Source: Trichinella spiralis
Lineage: Eukaryota > Nematoda > Enoplea > Trichinellida > Trichinellidae
DNA length: 64,000 bases
Assembly: GCA_000181795.3 (NCBI GenBank)
Contig: CM012955.1
Span: forward strand, 6,897,444-6,961,443
Reading direction: 5' to 3'
The notes under the pieces are model-generated. The model was not told where the DNA came from and did no database searches. It saw only the letters and a list, made by a program, of their open reading frames with translations. Below, in pieces: positions 52,701 through 64,000 of this stretch. The position numbers were made by a program, and so were the translations under genes. Position 1 is the first letter of the stretch, and each line of letters opens with the position of its first letter.

Positions 52701-54205
52701 CGAATGATCAGAAAACAAGTGATCTCATTGACCAGGTGCAGTGTATAATATATGATTGATTGAGCATTTTTGTTTTGAATTTGTTTTTTCAAAAATTCAG
52801 AGAATTCGAAACGTCGAACATTGTCGACAACTTGTTACGACGTATGGAGCAATATGCGAACAATTTGGAAAGCTTAGTTCAAGAACGCACGGCCGACTAC
52901 CTCCAAGAGAAGCAGAAAGCGGAAAATTTGCTCTATCAGCTGTTGCCCAAGTAAATTTTATCATTTTGCATGTTCTTCTTCTTCTTCTTCTTGTCAACTG
53001 ATGAAAATTGTGAACAATGTTCGCTATTTTGCGTGCATTTCATCATTGTAGATCCGTTGCGTCACAGTTGATCAAAGGGGAACCGGTAAAAGCTGAAGCG
53101 TTCGACTGTGTGACTATTTATTTCAGTGATATTGTCGGCTTCACTAGCCTCTGCGCGGATAGCACCCCGATGGAGGTGAGTTTCATTATCAGTTCATTTA
53201 TATTTGCTCTGTTGGTATCGTTTGTAAAAGTAAATTAAAAGATTCCAACAATAAATCTATAATAAATGCAATAGAATATGCTGAAAAATTTTGACACCAG
53301 CCCATTATGCAAAAAGAAGGTGCATTTTGATTTCTATTTCCAACTTATTATTTCAATCATAGCATGCTGTATATATTTTGAAATTTTACAAATGAAAAAT
53401 AATAATAATATTTGTTAATATGAATTTTTTGAAAACACATTCAAATCAAATCAAATTTATTTCTATTCGTTGACTGATATGCTGAATTGGTGGTATATAT
53501 TTAGGTTGTTAATTTGCTGAATGACTTGTACACTTGTTTTGACTCGATCATCGAAAACTACGATGTATACAAGGTGAGAAATAGTGCTGTGCAGTTTGCC
53601 ATTATTATTACTGATCAATTTTTAAAAAATATAAAAATATCGTTAAAAAAGTTTCAGTGATTTACTGTTTTGTACGCATGTATGTATGTATGTATGTATG
53701 TATGTGTGTGTATGTGTATTAGGTGGAGACGATCGGTGATGCTTATATGGTTGTATCTGGATTGCCAAGAAAGAACGGTGTTGCTCATGCCTTTGAAATT
53801 GCTCGCATGGCGTTGGCCTTGTTGAGCGCTGTTCGTTGTTTCACTATTGTTCACAGGCCGAAAGAGCAGCTCAAGTTGCGCATCGGGATTCACTCGGGTC
53901 CGGTGTGTGCCGGGGTTGTGGGCCTGAAAATGCCAAGATACTGCCTGTTCGGTGACACGGTTAACACGGCTAGTCGAATGGAGTCAAATGGATTGCGTAC
54001 GTTGACTGACGAAATTGCTTGGCAATTATTTAATTTTTATTATTTTTTTCTAGCACTGAAGATCCACGTAAGTTCTGCAACCAAAACGTTGCTTGATTCG
54101 TTCAACTGTTTCCAGCTCGAATATCGAGGGGAAGTGGTGATGAAAGGCAAAGGAGCTCAGGTGACTTACTGGCTTTTGGAACCAACTGAGAACCATGTCA
54201 CCTAA
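46746..54205 (+). CDS. gcy-28: Receptor guanylate cyclase, natriuretic-peptide-receptor type (GCY-28-like)
   Basis: Twenty exons: 46746-47487, 49620-49734, 49834-50032, 50090-50228, 50336-50427, 50585-50711, 50768-50849, 50918-51107, 51181-51252, 51351-51434, 51544-51648, 51721-51792, 52034-52202, 52276-52431, 52567-52735, 52801-52950, 53052-53175, 53505-53573, 53723-53996, 54054-54205. All phases agree; 1093 residues. Order: signal peptide (1-30), ligand-binding domain (to about 470), membrane helix (476-498, [16 protein letters not shown]), kinase homology domain (575-835; AVK and DFG kept, HRD replaced by [10 protein letters not shown]), coiled-coil linker (to 888), cyclase domain (889-1085). 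Metal-binding aspartates ([15 protein letters not shown]) and the [10 protein letters not shown] motif are intact, so it should make cGMP. The symbol follows C. elegans GCY-28, the NPR-like member; orthology is inferred. The ligand is unknown. Confidence 0.95.
47488..49619 (+). other. Intron 1 (2.1 kb) of the guanylate cyclase gene
   Basis: Donor gtaagt, acceptor tttttag. AT-rich with ATG/ATC and GCA-type trinucleotide runs (48553-48570, 48760-48780, 49187-49240). No internal exon is needed: the frame continues directly into exon 2 ([20 protein letters not shown]). Confidence 0.85.
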
Positions 54206-54824
54206 CCGTTCGTCTGTCCAGAGATCACTTTTTACACTACGTTTCTGTTTTTTTTTCTCTCTCTCTCTCTCCTTCTCCAAAGTACTTATTTTTACTATTA
54301 TTATTATTATTATTATTATTATCATGTTTCCTTAGCCTGTGCCATTTCAGCACGAAATTAGCTCATTTCACACAATTTACAACTTATTAAAAGTGCTCTA
54401 CGATTTACTTTCTACGTTGCATTACTTCTGCGCTTTACATCAGTTTTCGAAATTTTGAAACAATGCAATAAATTTAGCCAAAACTGCAAGTATACATCTT
54501 CCACGCTTGGCAGTAATAGTTCAGTTCTGCGATGCTCTTCATTTTTGCACGCTTCGGTTATATCCGCTTGCATATACAATTATTATACCATCTTCTCATT
54601 GTTTTGTATATAATATCATTCAGAAACAACCGTCAAAATGATCGTCAATAAAATAAATATATGAATGAAAATTTTCATTTTCAACGCTTAACACAATGTC
54701 AACATAATTTCAATTCGAGCGAACTCGTAATCAACTAACTAATCACAAATCAGAAACATTTCATACAACTAACAAATCATGAATAATAAATAATTCAATA
54801 AATAAGGCCTTATTAAGCGTAATA

Positions 54825-54832
<8 letters not shown>

Positions 54833-54875
<43 letters not shown>

Positions 54876-54881
54876 ATATAC
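54833..54881. repeat. AT dinucleotide microsatellite
   Basis: Long AT run with one phase slip, able to fold back on itself. Confidence 0.9.
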
Positions 54882-55875
54882 GCATTGTTTTGCAGCAAAA
54901 CAAACATGCCTGCGGAAAATGTGCTGTAATTATTTCATTACTGTACAACAGAATGACAAAATATGCGCAATTACGCTTTGGGCATAGCTAAAAAAATTGT
55001 TGCATCATGCAATTCTTGCAGTAGTGGAAAGGCTTAATGCAAAGTGCGTATCTTTTCACATAATTGAAATCAAAAGAGGAGCAGTCAAGTCAGTGTACGT
55101 GAAGAAACACTGATCTTCGATTTAATATTATATTTCTAGAATTGTTGTGTTTGAAATTTAACATTGTAGAATAAGATTGTTGAACTGAAAATATTGCACT
55201 GATGAAAGAAATGCTTTTTGTTTAAACCACTTTCGCTAGAGCCTGATAATCTGAATCCGCTACCATAATCTGAAGTTGGTTGGTTGTGACGCCAGAGTTC
55301 CGTTTTACGCATGCGTTCAAGTGAGTGTTTGGTGTTTTGACGGTTTGAATGCGATTGTGTCTGACTGTATGTGCTCCGATCATGCAGTGGTCATCCCTGA
55401 ATAAATCTCAACTTCCATGTGTTTTGTTGTTCTCGAATTACAGCTCACTTTTCTAATCCTGAGAAGGGTCAGAGACTTAGTCGCGCACAGTCCTTGATGA
55501 TACATATTTAAAATGTTCAGAAGGAATACCTGTCTCGTTATAGTTTGCACAATCATATTATTTTCATGAATTGAGTGGTTTTCTGCACTTGAACATTTTC
55601 ATGTACCGTGCTTTGTCGAGTTGAGAATAGGCTTCATTTGCGGAAAGCAAAATGACTGAATAATTTTTCGATCATTTATAAGGCCAATAATAACATTTAT
55701 TGAGTTGTAACAGCTTTTCTTGCTCTACTATATAGTAATGTATGTGGTCGTGAAAGCAATCAAAAAGGAGATCCAGGTCGAAAGGAAGAAAATGGGACAG
55801 GTGCCAATACCAGATTGATTTTTTACGTTAGCTGATTTGAATTCAAAAACCCGCGTCGAATTAGCGGTACAATCA

Positions 55876-55878
<3 letters not shown>

Positions 55879-55918
<40 letters not shown>
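55879..55918. repeat. AT dinucleotide microsatellite
   Basis: Pure AT run of about 40 bases followed by a short ATGT run. Confidence 0.9.
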
Positions 55919-55926
<8 letters not shown>

Positions 55927-58858
55927 ATATTGGGATTGAGGCGCGTTGTGCAATAGCTCCTGTGCGTGTTGTTAGTGCTTATATTTGTCTGTGAATAAAC
56001 GTTAAAGTCCAGTGATATGCCTCGCGTCAGTAACTGGCAGAAGCTAACCGTAACACTGGGAATTAGAATATATTGAGTTTAACTGCATATTTGAGAATAG
56101 CAGCGCAGGGATGAGAAAAATGGAAGAGATGAAATCTACTGGAGCCCATCGAAATACAATACACTATTTGATGCTATTTCTATTTAATAACAGTCTGAAT
56201 TTTCATTTTCAACATATTCTTTGACCAGTTGTCGTAGCATATCCTTGCCCTCTTTGCAAGGTTGCTGCATTAGTGAAAACGTTACGTATAGTATGTGCAA
56301 GTGAAGAATGCAAAGCAAGTGCAGCGTTCACTATCATTTTTCTTCATCTGCCCCACAGTATCCTCCAAGAAGATAAATCTAATCAAACTTTAGTATATAG
56401 TACACGTTGCTTCTGGGCAAATCCATTTTCAGACCACAAAACTGAGTCGATTAAAGATGCGTAATTGGAATAGATGTTAATCTGCGTTAAAACAAAACGT
56501 TATTTTTGGCTGAGAATATTGAATTCCATTGTAAAAATTAATGAAATGATTCTATATGCATATTTAATGGGCATGTCTGTTTTATATGTTTTCATCAGGG
56601 ATGGTGCGGAAAAGTTCGTAGTAGTTTGCTATTAATTTCTGATCGAAATAAATCAATTGCTGTATTTTTTAGAGAAGCGCGTTTTCTCGAAAACTGCAAA
56701 ATTTCATGGGCTATGGACTTGGCTGTTTTGCGAAAAACGGCGGATTGCTATTTTTCAAAATTTAGACGTTTTTTGATTGCTAGACTTTCACACTGATCGA
56801 TGAAAATGTTATGCAGAGTTTCATCGGCAACTGCCCAGTAATTGTGGAATTAATGACTTCTAAATGTGGCGATTTGCCAGTCGAATATAATTCATCACCT
56901 CTACACTACCTTATTGATTCTCTGGAAGAAGCTTCATGCAAATTTTCATTTGTTTGTTCTTTGTACGCTTATTTAGCTTAAGTTTCTCTGATTGATATTA
57001 AACTTCTTACGGTGTGTTTGCAATGACTGTCTCGACAGTTCGAAGCGGAAAATTCCTGTATTAGCAGGTTTGGTATTTCCTTATTGTTGTATGTTTTTCT
57101 AATTAATTTTTCTGCATTTATAGAAAATGCTGTAGACCTGATGTATATGAACAAAGAGAAGATGTTGTTGGTTTAGTAAACGTGTTTGTTATATCTTGAA
57201 TTTTAATTTGAATTTCTGATAATATTTTTTTTCTATAGTTTTCATAAATGTGAGCTGTAACTTATTGTGATGTTTATTAATCGGTGTAGTTTATTGTAAT
57301 TATAGAATGTCTCACCCTAAGTAAAATATGTGATTTTAGTAAATTGTATAGCTTATCACGTTTGAACATACAATTAGCGTAGGAACGTTTAAACATCACA
57401 AACAATGTAATCAACAGTTATCAGAGAGCAATGCTACTAATGGAGATATTATTGTTTTACTATGCATATAATTTCCTCTTTTTGAGATAAATTTTGTAAT
57501 GCAAAACTATAATTCAGGTTCTCTTAAATTAAGAAGACATAAACATAGTATGGTTGTAAGAAAATAATTAGCTTTGGTTATGTGCAATAGAATAATTGTA
57601 GATAACGGGTTTTTATATTTTATAAATGGAATTTGAATCTCATCAATGCATGCTAATGTATGCCGTGTTGGAAAGCAGTACGGTAAACGGAAGCTTTATT
57701 AGATAATATAGTTTTTAAATAGTCTAGAAATTTATTGAAAATTAATTAGAAAATTTAAAATACAACGTTAGTGCATTACTATGACTTTTCATTGCTAATT
57801 AATAAGTTAAACTGCACTGCTTAGAAAATGGCATTCTTTTTTCAGTTTAAGCGACTGTTGTAACTTTTCATATATGTTTGAAAAACATTGATTAGAATGC
57901 TTCAAACAATGGAATAGCAAAAATGGGATGTAATGTATTACATTAGAAACTAATAAGATGTTCTAATTCCGTAATTGTAACTAATCGTCAAATGTTTCGA
58001 AACTAATATAATATTGCGTAAGTACAAAGAAAAGATTCATTGCAAGAATTTTTTTGTTATTGTATCGAATGTATTGCGATTCTACTAATTTAGGTTTCTT
58101 GACGATCAATTGAATGGAATTCCTGAAATTATTACTGCTAAATGATCACTATCTCCTGTGAATCTAATCTTATTCGTTGAAAATGTTTGCCTTGCTAAAA
58201 AGCAAACATTTCACACATTGCGGTCCCAATTACCATCTATTTCACGCAATAACCTTCAATTAATATTAAATGCATGGTTATTTGAATTTACCATCGCCAA
58301 GTAATAATGACAGAACTGCCATTTGCATAATAAGTATTTAATGTAGCTGACCGCGGTGAAAATTGATTTGAAATGCTAAGAAATTGAATAATTTCACAAT
58401 TCATGTCAAATCATTGGGCTCAAGCATGGTATTTGTTCGAATCTTTCGAGAAATCCTCCAGTTTTTACGGTAAAACATATTCCATGCTTCACAGAAACTA
58501 CAGCATATTGTAAAATAATTTTATGATTAGTGTAAGCAACTGAGTGCCACTTTTACGTATGGAAATTTTCAATAACCCGCAATCGATGGCATTTTGAGAT
58601 ATTTGATAAAGTTGCCGGTTTGAGCATTTGAAATTTATAGAAAAAAACGACTGCCATATTGCACGAAATAGCTTTCTAATGTGATAATTTTGAATAATTC
58701 TCATCTTCGAATTGTATTAAGTCAAAAAAATTCAGGAAACAACGGTTTTTGTTTTTGAAAGTTATTGTTTTTTAAATGAAAGTCAGGAACAATTCTTATT
58801 AAAATCGATTCCTTTTTTCGGGTGAAAACATTCATAATTTTGTTCATAACATTGATAA

Positions 58859-60150
58859 TGAACTCTGTAAAATATTTGAATAACAATTAGAAACTATTTG
58901 CCATACTCAATTAAGTGTTCAATTTCAATTTTGCAATTATCAAATTTGAATTTGAAAAATAACTTCTACTCTAATTAATTTAACACTATGAGTGTCACTT
59001 TAAACAAGTGAGTGTCATTTGAAAATTAATTTTTTCAATAAAAATAGCCATAAATGCGGATAATGAAAAATGTTATAAGGCATTTCTATTCCATTCCTAC
59101 TGGCAGGTAGAATGGTTGATTGTTCTTCATCTACTGCCGGCCGATATAGCAAAATCAGCACGCCTAGAAGGGGTCAGAACGCGTAGTGTACAAATACACT
59201 AAAACCTATGTTGCCTACTGAATTAGCCTGAAAGCGGCTGAAAATAACAAAATCAGCACGCCTAGAAGGCATTCAGTTCTAACCCCAATGGTCAGCTGAG
59301 TATTGCAACCAAAATACAAGGCTGCAATCTCGAAGATGTGCAGCAGACTTAGATAATAAAGTAAAGACAAATGAAAAGACATTTGATTGTGCCAAGTGGA
59401 AGATAAATTCCACCTTTTATAAAGGCGTTAAAGCTATATATTTGCTATATAATTGCGCTTCAACTGAGCATTACAGATATAAAAGTAAAAACAAGACAAC
59501 TACTAAATGATTAATGTTGGAGTTGAATAAAATATTATGTGACAATTTCAGTCGATAGCTGTGGTGAATAAAATATAAATTACTGTTGAAACTGAAAGAT
59601 AAGTTCAATTTTGGCAAGATTACAATAAGCAAGAAAGTGGTCAGCATTGCTCGCTATCAATGGCAAAGAACAACACAATTTTAATTTCTTTTTTCTTTCC
59701 CACCCCCTTTAAAAGTTAAATTACAAAAATTTGATTGTCTAGTTCAAGTACTGTACTGTACTTGTTATTTGAATAAACAGGACTTGCTGTATTTGCAAAG
59801 AGTAATGTAATAAAGGTCAATTTTACGATAAATGATTGATTTATCCATGCATTAGATGTATGAAGCATAGAAGAAAATTGTAAGAAAAGAAGAAAAAGAA
59901 AAAAGTACTGTTATTTGAATGGTTTCATGGCAAGTTTATGCAAATATAACAGTTGAAGAAGTATGTATTGATGAGGAAATTGAGAAAATTAATTCTGTAA
60001 AATATTTGAATAACAATTAGAAACTATTTCCCATACACAATTAAGTGTTCAGTTTCAATTTTGCAATTATCAAATTTGAATTAAAAATAACTTCTGCTCT
60101 AAATAATTTAACATTATGAGGTTACTTTAAAGAAGTCAATGCTGTCATTT
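58859..60150. repeat. Tandem repeat of about 1.13 kb: one full unit plus a partial second unit
   Basis: The stretch starting tgaactctgtaaaatatttg at 58859 recurs, slightly diverged, at 59989-59991. That gives a period of 1130 bp. The second unit can be followed to about 60150 and then loses similarity. The same unit occurs again at 62595-64000. Each unit contains a 22-bp sequence present twice (59150-59171 and 59248-59269) and two hairpins: 59091-59115, a 9-bp stem with a 6-base loop, and 59184-59201, TAGTGTA pairing with TACACTA. I see no protein frame in the unit. Confidence 0.9.
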
Positions 60151-60220
60151 AAACAAGTTTGAATGCCAAATTGTTTAAACACTTTAAAGCATGAGTTACG
60201 TCTTGTATGCCGCGTTCTTT

Positions 60221-60222
60221 AG
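60221..60222 (+). promoter_or_regulatory. Candidate trans-splice acceptor before the small membrane protein ORF
   Basis: The sequence cgttctttag ends in AG at 60221-60222, leaving a 41-nt leader before the ATG at 60264. No upstream exon is seen. This is inference from nematode gene layout. Confidence 0.3.
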
Positions 60223-60263
60223 TTCTTATCAAAGTTCGAGCTTGATAGTTGCACTGAATTGCG

Positions 60264-60494
60264 ATGTGGAAGGAAGGTACTTTCGCGCTTTTCGTGCTTT
60301 CCGCTTTGTGCGTGTTGGTCGCATTTGGGTATATGATTTACAGAGCAGTAAAGTTGGGGAAGAAGGAAAGAAAAAAGAAGATCCAGCAGACAAAGCAAAA
60401 CGTGAATAAATTCCTTGACTTGCTACCACCACCGGGACAGACGGCGCCGTTGGACAGTGAAATTCTTCAACAAATGCTTGAGCAGTCGTCATGA
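60264..60494 (+). CDS. Small single-pass membrane protein, 76 residues, unidentified
   Basis: Single-exon frame from the ATG at 60264 to a TGA. Residues about 7-29 form one hydrophobic helix (FALFVLSALCVLVAFGYMIY). A strongly basic stretch follows (KLGKKERKKK), which by the positive-inside rule puts the C-terminus in the cytosol. The tail contains LDLLPPPGQTAPLDSEILQQ. There is no cleavable signal peptide. An acceptor-like site lies 41 nt upstream and an aaaataaaat polyadenylation-type motif about 100 nt downstream. Membrane-helix-then-basic order, higher G+C than the surroundings and a polyadenylation motif favour a real gene. I do not recognise the family. It lies in the unrelated segment that splits the 1.13-kb tandem repeat. 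Confidence 0.5.
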   Translation: MWKEGTFALFVLSALCVLVAFGYMIYRAVKLGKKERKKKIQQTKQNVNKFLDLLPPPGQTAPLDSEILQQMLEQSS

Positions 60495-62594
60495 AAGCTG
60501 ATTCGAACAGCAGCACTGTTTTTAATAATATTCGCTTTTATAAATAATTTCAATAGAAATGTTGTTCTCTGTTTTAATGTCAAAAATTTTTGAAAATAAA
60601 ATTTACTATATTTTGTATTGTTTTTAAATAGATTTAATGGAAATTTTCAAATTTGTAAGCACTGCTATATACATTTTTGCCTTAGAATTAGCAGTTTTTG
60701 TGGTTAGGGCTTAAAAATGAAAATCCAGTCGTTGAAACGGCAAGAAATGGGAAAATATTGTTACACAGCTTAATCATTTCCTTTCTAGCGCTGCTTTGAT
60801 AGTTAATTTTTGAAATTCAGCTGTTGCTGAAAATTCTCTCTTCTGCATAAAATTCAACCTGACGAACACACACGTTTATCCAAACGTTCTTGAATTCGCA
60901 TATGAGCTTCATTTGTCAAAATAGAATTTCATTTCTCATCAACGGAATTCAATATAAAAATTGAATTATTGCATTACGTTTTTAATTTAATTATCAACAC
61001 TTCAGAAGCATTTGTTTGATAAAAATTTACATATTTTGAAAATCACGGAACACTGAATGATATTATGCTTTACTATCATTTTGTAAATAATCTAATATTT
61101 AATCGACGTGCATCAGTAGATGAACAGTTAAATATTTTGAACTGCTTTTCGGTAAGATGATGGAATTTGTGTTTAGGTGGTGTTAAAAATTTTCTCGCTT
61201 AATTTCTGATGGTTATTAACAACTGCCTTTTGTCTGCTTTTTGGGACAAGCAAATTTCCTTTCTGTTAATATTTTATCGTGTTGAGCTATTTAATAGTTG
61301 TCAAACGTTCATTAATTCCGCTTCTAGGATAGCAGAGGTTAGTAATTAGATAGATCAGCCCAATTATGCGATAGGCAGAAGAATGACTCTTTCGCATTTT
61401 CCATATGCAGCTAATTGAAGCTGAATTCAAGTACCACAAGTGACGTGATTGAAAAATTCTGAACAAGCAAAATGGTAATGTATTTTGTTTTAAAAATTCT
61501 ATTGATTTCTCATCATGCACGTGGCTATTTCTTACGGCATGGAAAGTTACATGGCAGCACTCTGAATTCCTGCATTAAATTAAAATTAATTGTTTTATTG
61601 TACATTTTCTGTGGAATGTATTCCTTTTTTGAAAAAGCCATTTTTGAATCTGAAGTACGAAGCATTAAAAAGTAATTTTTTATTTCTGAATAATTTTTTA
61701 GAAGGGTTTAGATTTTCATATTTAGGCAGTTTAAAGTGCACTTGGCTTGTATTATAACTAAATTGTAGATTTTCTTTCATCAGACTTTAAAATACGAAAT
61801 GATAAATAATGCTAATGTTTTGATACTTTGCGTAAACATTGATAATTTATGACTATCTTTTCAGTGATTTTCAATTTTGCACGTTATATGACAGTTTTGA
61901 ACTTCGAAGATACATGAATTGCCGATTATAATGGTTAATAGAAATATTTGATTGCTTCATCAACTCGAATTATGTTATCCGAAGGCAAACTGAAATGAAG
62001 CTTGTTTCCCTGACATCGAAATGTATTTGTGAGATCTCGCTATTTGTTTGCCTTTCTGTTAACATCCACCAAAATTATGTCGGCCCAGCGGAGTGAACAA
62101 TTTAAGTAGTACTTGTTCACCAATTCATTTCATGGAAAACTCTATGTAAGTGCTATGCAATCACTTTTGCGTCATTCGTAGAAATAATTTTTGGCTAACG
62201 GTATGCTGAGAGTGAATGGTGGTGCGTTTTCAATGGAAAGACGGTCGTAGGTCCTTAAATTAGATATGATTTTTTGTTCATTTTATTATAATTTCTAGAA
62301 ATTTTTTGTCGTGGTATGGAACTGCATATAAAGAAGGATGGATCTTAACCAAATGGAGACGCTAATTTAGTTAAGTCTCATTTTTCTTCACTTATTTCGT
62401 TTTTTTTACAGTAATGTAATTTCTGAAATTTCACGTCTAAGATGACAAGCCCTTTATTTGGAAAATTTTATGGATGTAGAATAGTCAAAATATTCCATTA
62501 TAAATGAGATATGTGCAAAATGTGTCAATGTTTACGATTAGCAGCAATTAAAATTTCAGTTTGTCCAGATATTCTTTGTCGAGATACGCTACGT
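60495..62594. other. Non-coding remainder of the segment between repeat blocks
   Basis: AT-rich DNA without similarity, by eye, to the flanking 1.13-kb repeat. Short frames on both strands near 61290-61780 look random. No inverted terminal repeats or target duplication were noticed at its edges. Confidence 0.45.
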
Positions 62595-64000
62595 GAAGCT
62601 ACTTGTTATTTGAGTTAACGGGACTTGTTGTATTTGAAAAGAGTAAAGTAGTAAAGGCCAATTTTACGATAAATGATTGATTTATCCATGCATTAGATAT
62701 TTAAAGCATAGAATAAAATTGTAAGAAAAGAAGAATAAAAAAAGTACAGTAATTTGAATGCTTTCATGGCAAGTTTATGCAAATACAGCGGTTGAAGAAG
62801 TATGTATGGATGAGGAAATTGAGAAAATGAACTCTGCAAAATATTTGAATAGCCATTAGAAACTATTTGCCATACTCAATTAAGTGTACAATTTCAATTT
62901 TGCAATTATCAAATTTGAATTTGAAAAATAACTTCTACTCTAATTAATTTAACACTATGAGTGTCACTTTAAACAAGTGAGTGTCATTTGAAAATTAATT
63001 TTTTCAATAAAAATAGCCATAAATGCGGATAATGAAAAATGTTATAAGGCATTTTTATTCCATTCCTACTGGCAGGTAGAATGGTTGATTGTTCTTCATC
63101 TACTGCCGGCCGATATAGCAAAATCAGCACGCCTAGAAGGGGTCAGAACGCGTAGTGTACAAATACACTAAAACCTATGTTGCCTACTGAATTAGCCTGA
63201 AAGCGGCTGAAAATAACAAAATCAGCACGCCTAGAAGGCATTCAGTTCTAACCCCAATGGTCAGCTGAGTATTGCAACCAAAATACAAGGCTGCAATCTC
63301 GAAGATGTGCAGCAGAATTAGATAATAAAGTAAAGACAAATAAAAAGACATTTGATTCCGCCAAGTGGAAGATAAATTCCACCTTTTATAAAGGCGTTAA
63401 AGCTATATATTTGCTAAATAATTGCGCTTCAACTGAGCATTACAGATATAAAAGTAAAAACAAGACAGCTACTGAATGATTAATGTAGGAGTTGAATAAA
63501 AAATTATGATACAATTTCAGTCGATAGCTGTGGTGAATAAAATATAAATTACTGTTGAAACTGAAAGATAAGTTCAATTTTGGCAAGATTACAATAAGCA
63601 AGAAAGTGGTCAGCATTGCTCGCTATCAATGACAAAGAGCAACACAATTCTAATTCCTTTTTTCTTTCCCACCCCCTTTAAAAGCTAAATTACAAAAATT
63701 TGATTGTCTGTTCAAGTACTGTACTGTACTTGTAATTTGAATAAACAGGACTTGCTGCATTTGAAAAGAGTAATGTAATAAAGGTCAATTTTACGATAAA
63801 TGATTGATTTATCCATGCATTAGATGTATGAAGCATAGAAGAAAATTGTAAGAAAAGAAGAAAAAGAAAAAAGTACTGTTATTTGAATGGTTTCATGGCA
63901 AGTTTATGCAAATATAACAGTTGAAGACGTATGTATTGATGAGAAATTGAGAAAATTAATTCTGTAAATATTTGATAACCATTAGAAACTATTTCCCATA
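62595..64000. repeat. Second block of the 1.13-kb tandem repeat, running off the window
   Basis: From 62595 to 62829 the sequence matches the tail of the repeat unit (compare 59755-59990). A full unit covers 62830-63957 (about 1128 bp), very similar to 58861-59990, and a third begins at 63958 and is cut by the window end. The orientation is the same as the first block. The array therefore continues beyond the window. Confidence 0.9.

Larger units (their letters stand above)
54206..58858. other. 3' flank of the guanylate cyclase and intergenic region
   Basis: Contains a likely cyclase polyadenylation signal (aataaaataaat near 54645), a TTA run (54296-54322) and two long AT runs (54833-54881 and 55879-55918). 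Two GC-richer stretches (55285-55442 and about 55935-56065), each with an AATAAA, look like possible LTR remnants. No gene is recognised. Confidence 0.5.

Noticed and set aside
56273-56464. 63-residue frame downstream of the LTR-like stretches
   Set aside because: Not similar to gag, protease, reverse transcriptase or integrase motifs; no support as coding.
58859-60150. 5S rRNA gene within the 1.13-kb repeat unit
   Set aside because: Looked for the conserved internal control region on both strands and did not find it.

Overview
The window is strongly AT-rich eukaryotic DNA: split genes with GT-AG introns from about 44 bp to over 8 kb, long non-coding stretches and many microsatellites. The organism is most likely a nematode. 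Evidence is a Cys-loop channel with nematode-style sequence, very small introns beside large ones, and AG splice acceptors 4-42 nt upstream of several start codons with no upstream exon visible, as expected where a spliced leader is trans-spliced on. No lineage marker is present; an enoplean worm is possible, but that is a guess.

Positions 579-10491 (minus strand): a complete 9-exon DNAJC8/SPF31 homologue (579-6140), a complete 4-exon WBP4/FBP21 homologue (7650-9470) and the 3' exons of an unidentified gene (10118-10491). DNAJC8 and WBP4 are both spliceosome-associated. A small unidentified 4-exon gene lies on the plus strand (11154-11875).

Positions 12463-13989 (minus): a complete 7-exon Cys-loop ligand-gated ion channel with an altered pore-entrance motif and a very short M3-M4 loop. 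About 10.9 kb without recognisable genes separates it from a divergent Frizzled receptor (24874-35548, plus, 3 coding exons). Its cysteine-rich domain and seven-helix part are separated by an 8.2-kb intron.

Positions 35549-46745 hold no recognisable gene. Positions 46746-54205 encode a complete 20-exon receptor guanylate cyclase of the natriuretic-peptide-receptor type: ligand-binding domain, one membrane helix, kinase homology domain, dimerisation linker and cyclase domain. Frizzled and the cyclase are both single-window, intact cell-surface signalling receptors; nothing suggests they are co-regulated.

Positions 54206-64000: intergenic DNA with AT microsatellites and possible LTR remnants, then a long-period tandem repeat (about 1.13 kb per unit) at 58859-60150 and 62595-64000. 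A 2.4-kb unrelated segment splits the repeat and carries a short ORF for a 76-residue single-pass membrane protein. All exon models were worked out by eye from reading frame, family similarity and splice-site phase. In the five complete multi-exon models the phases join without a frameshift.
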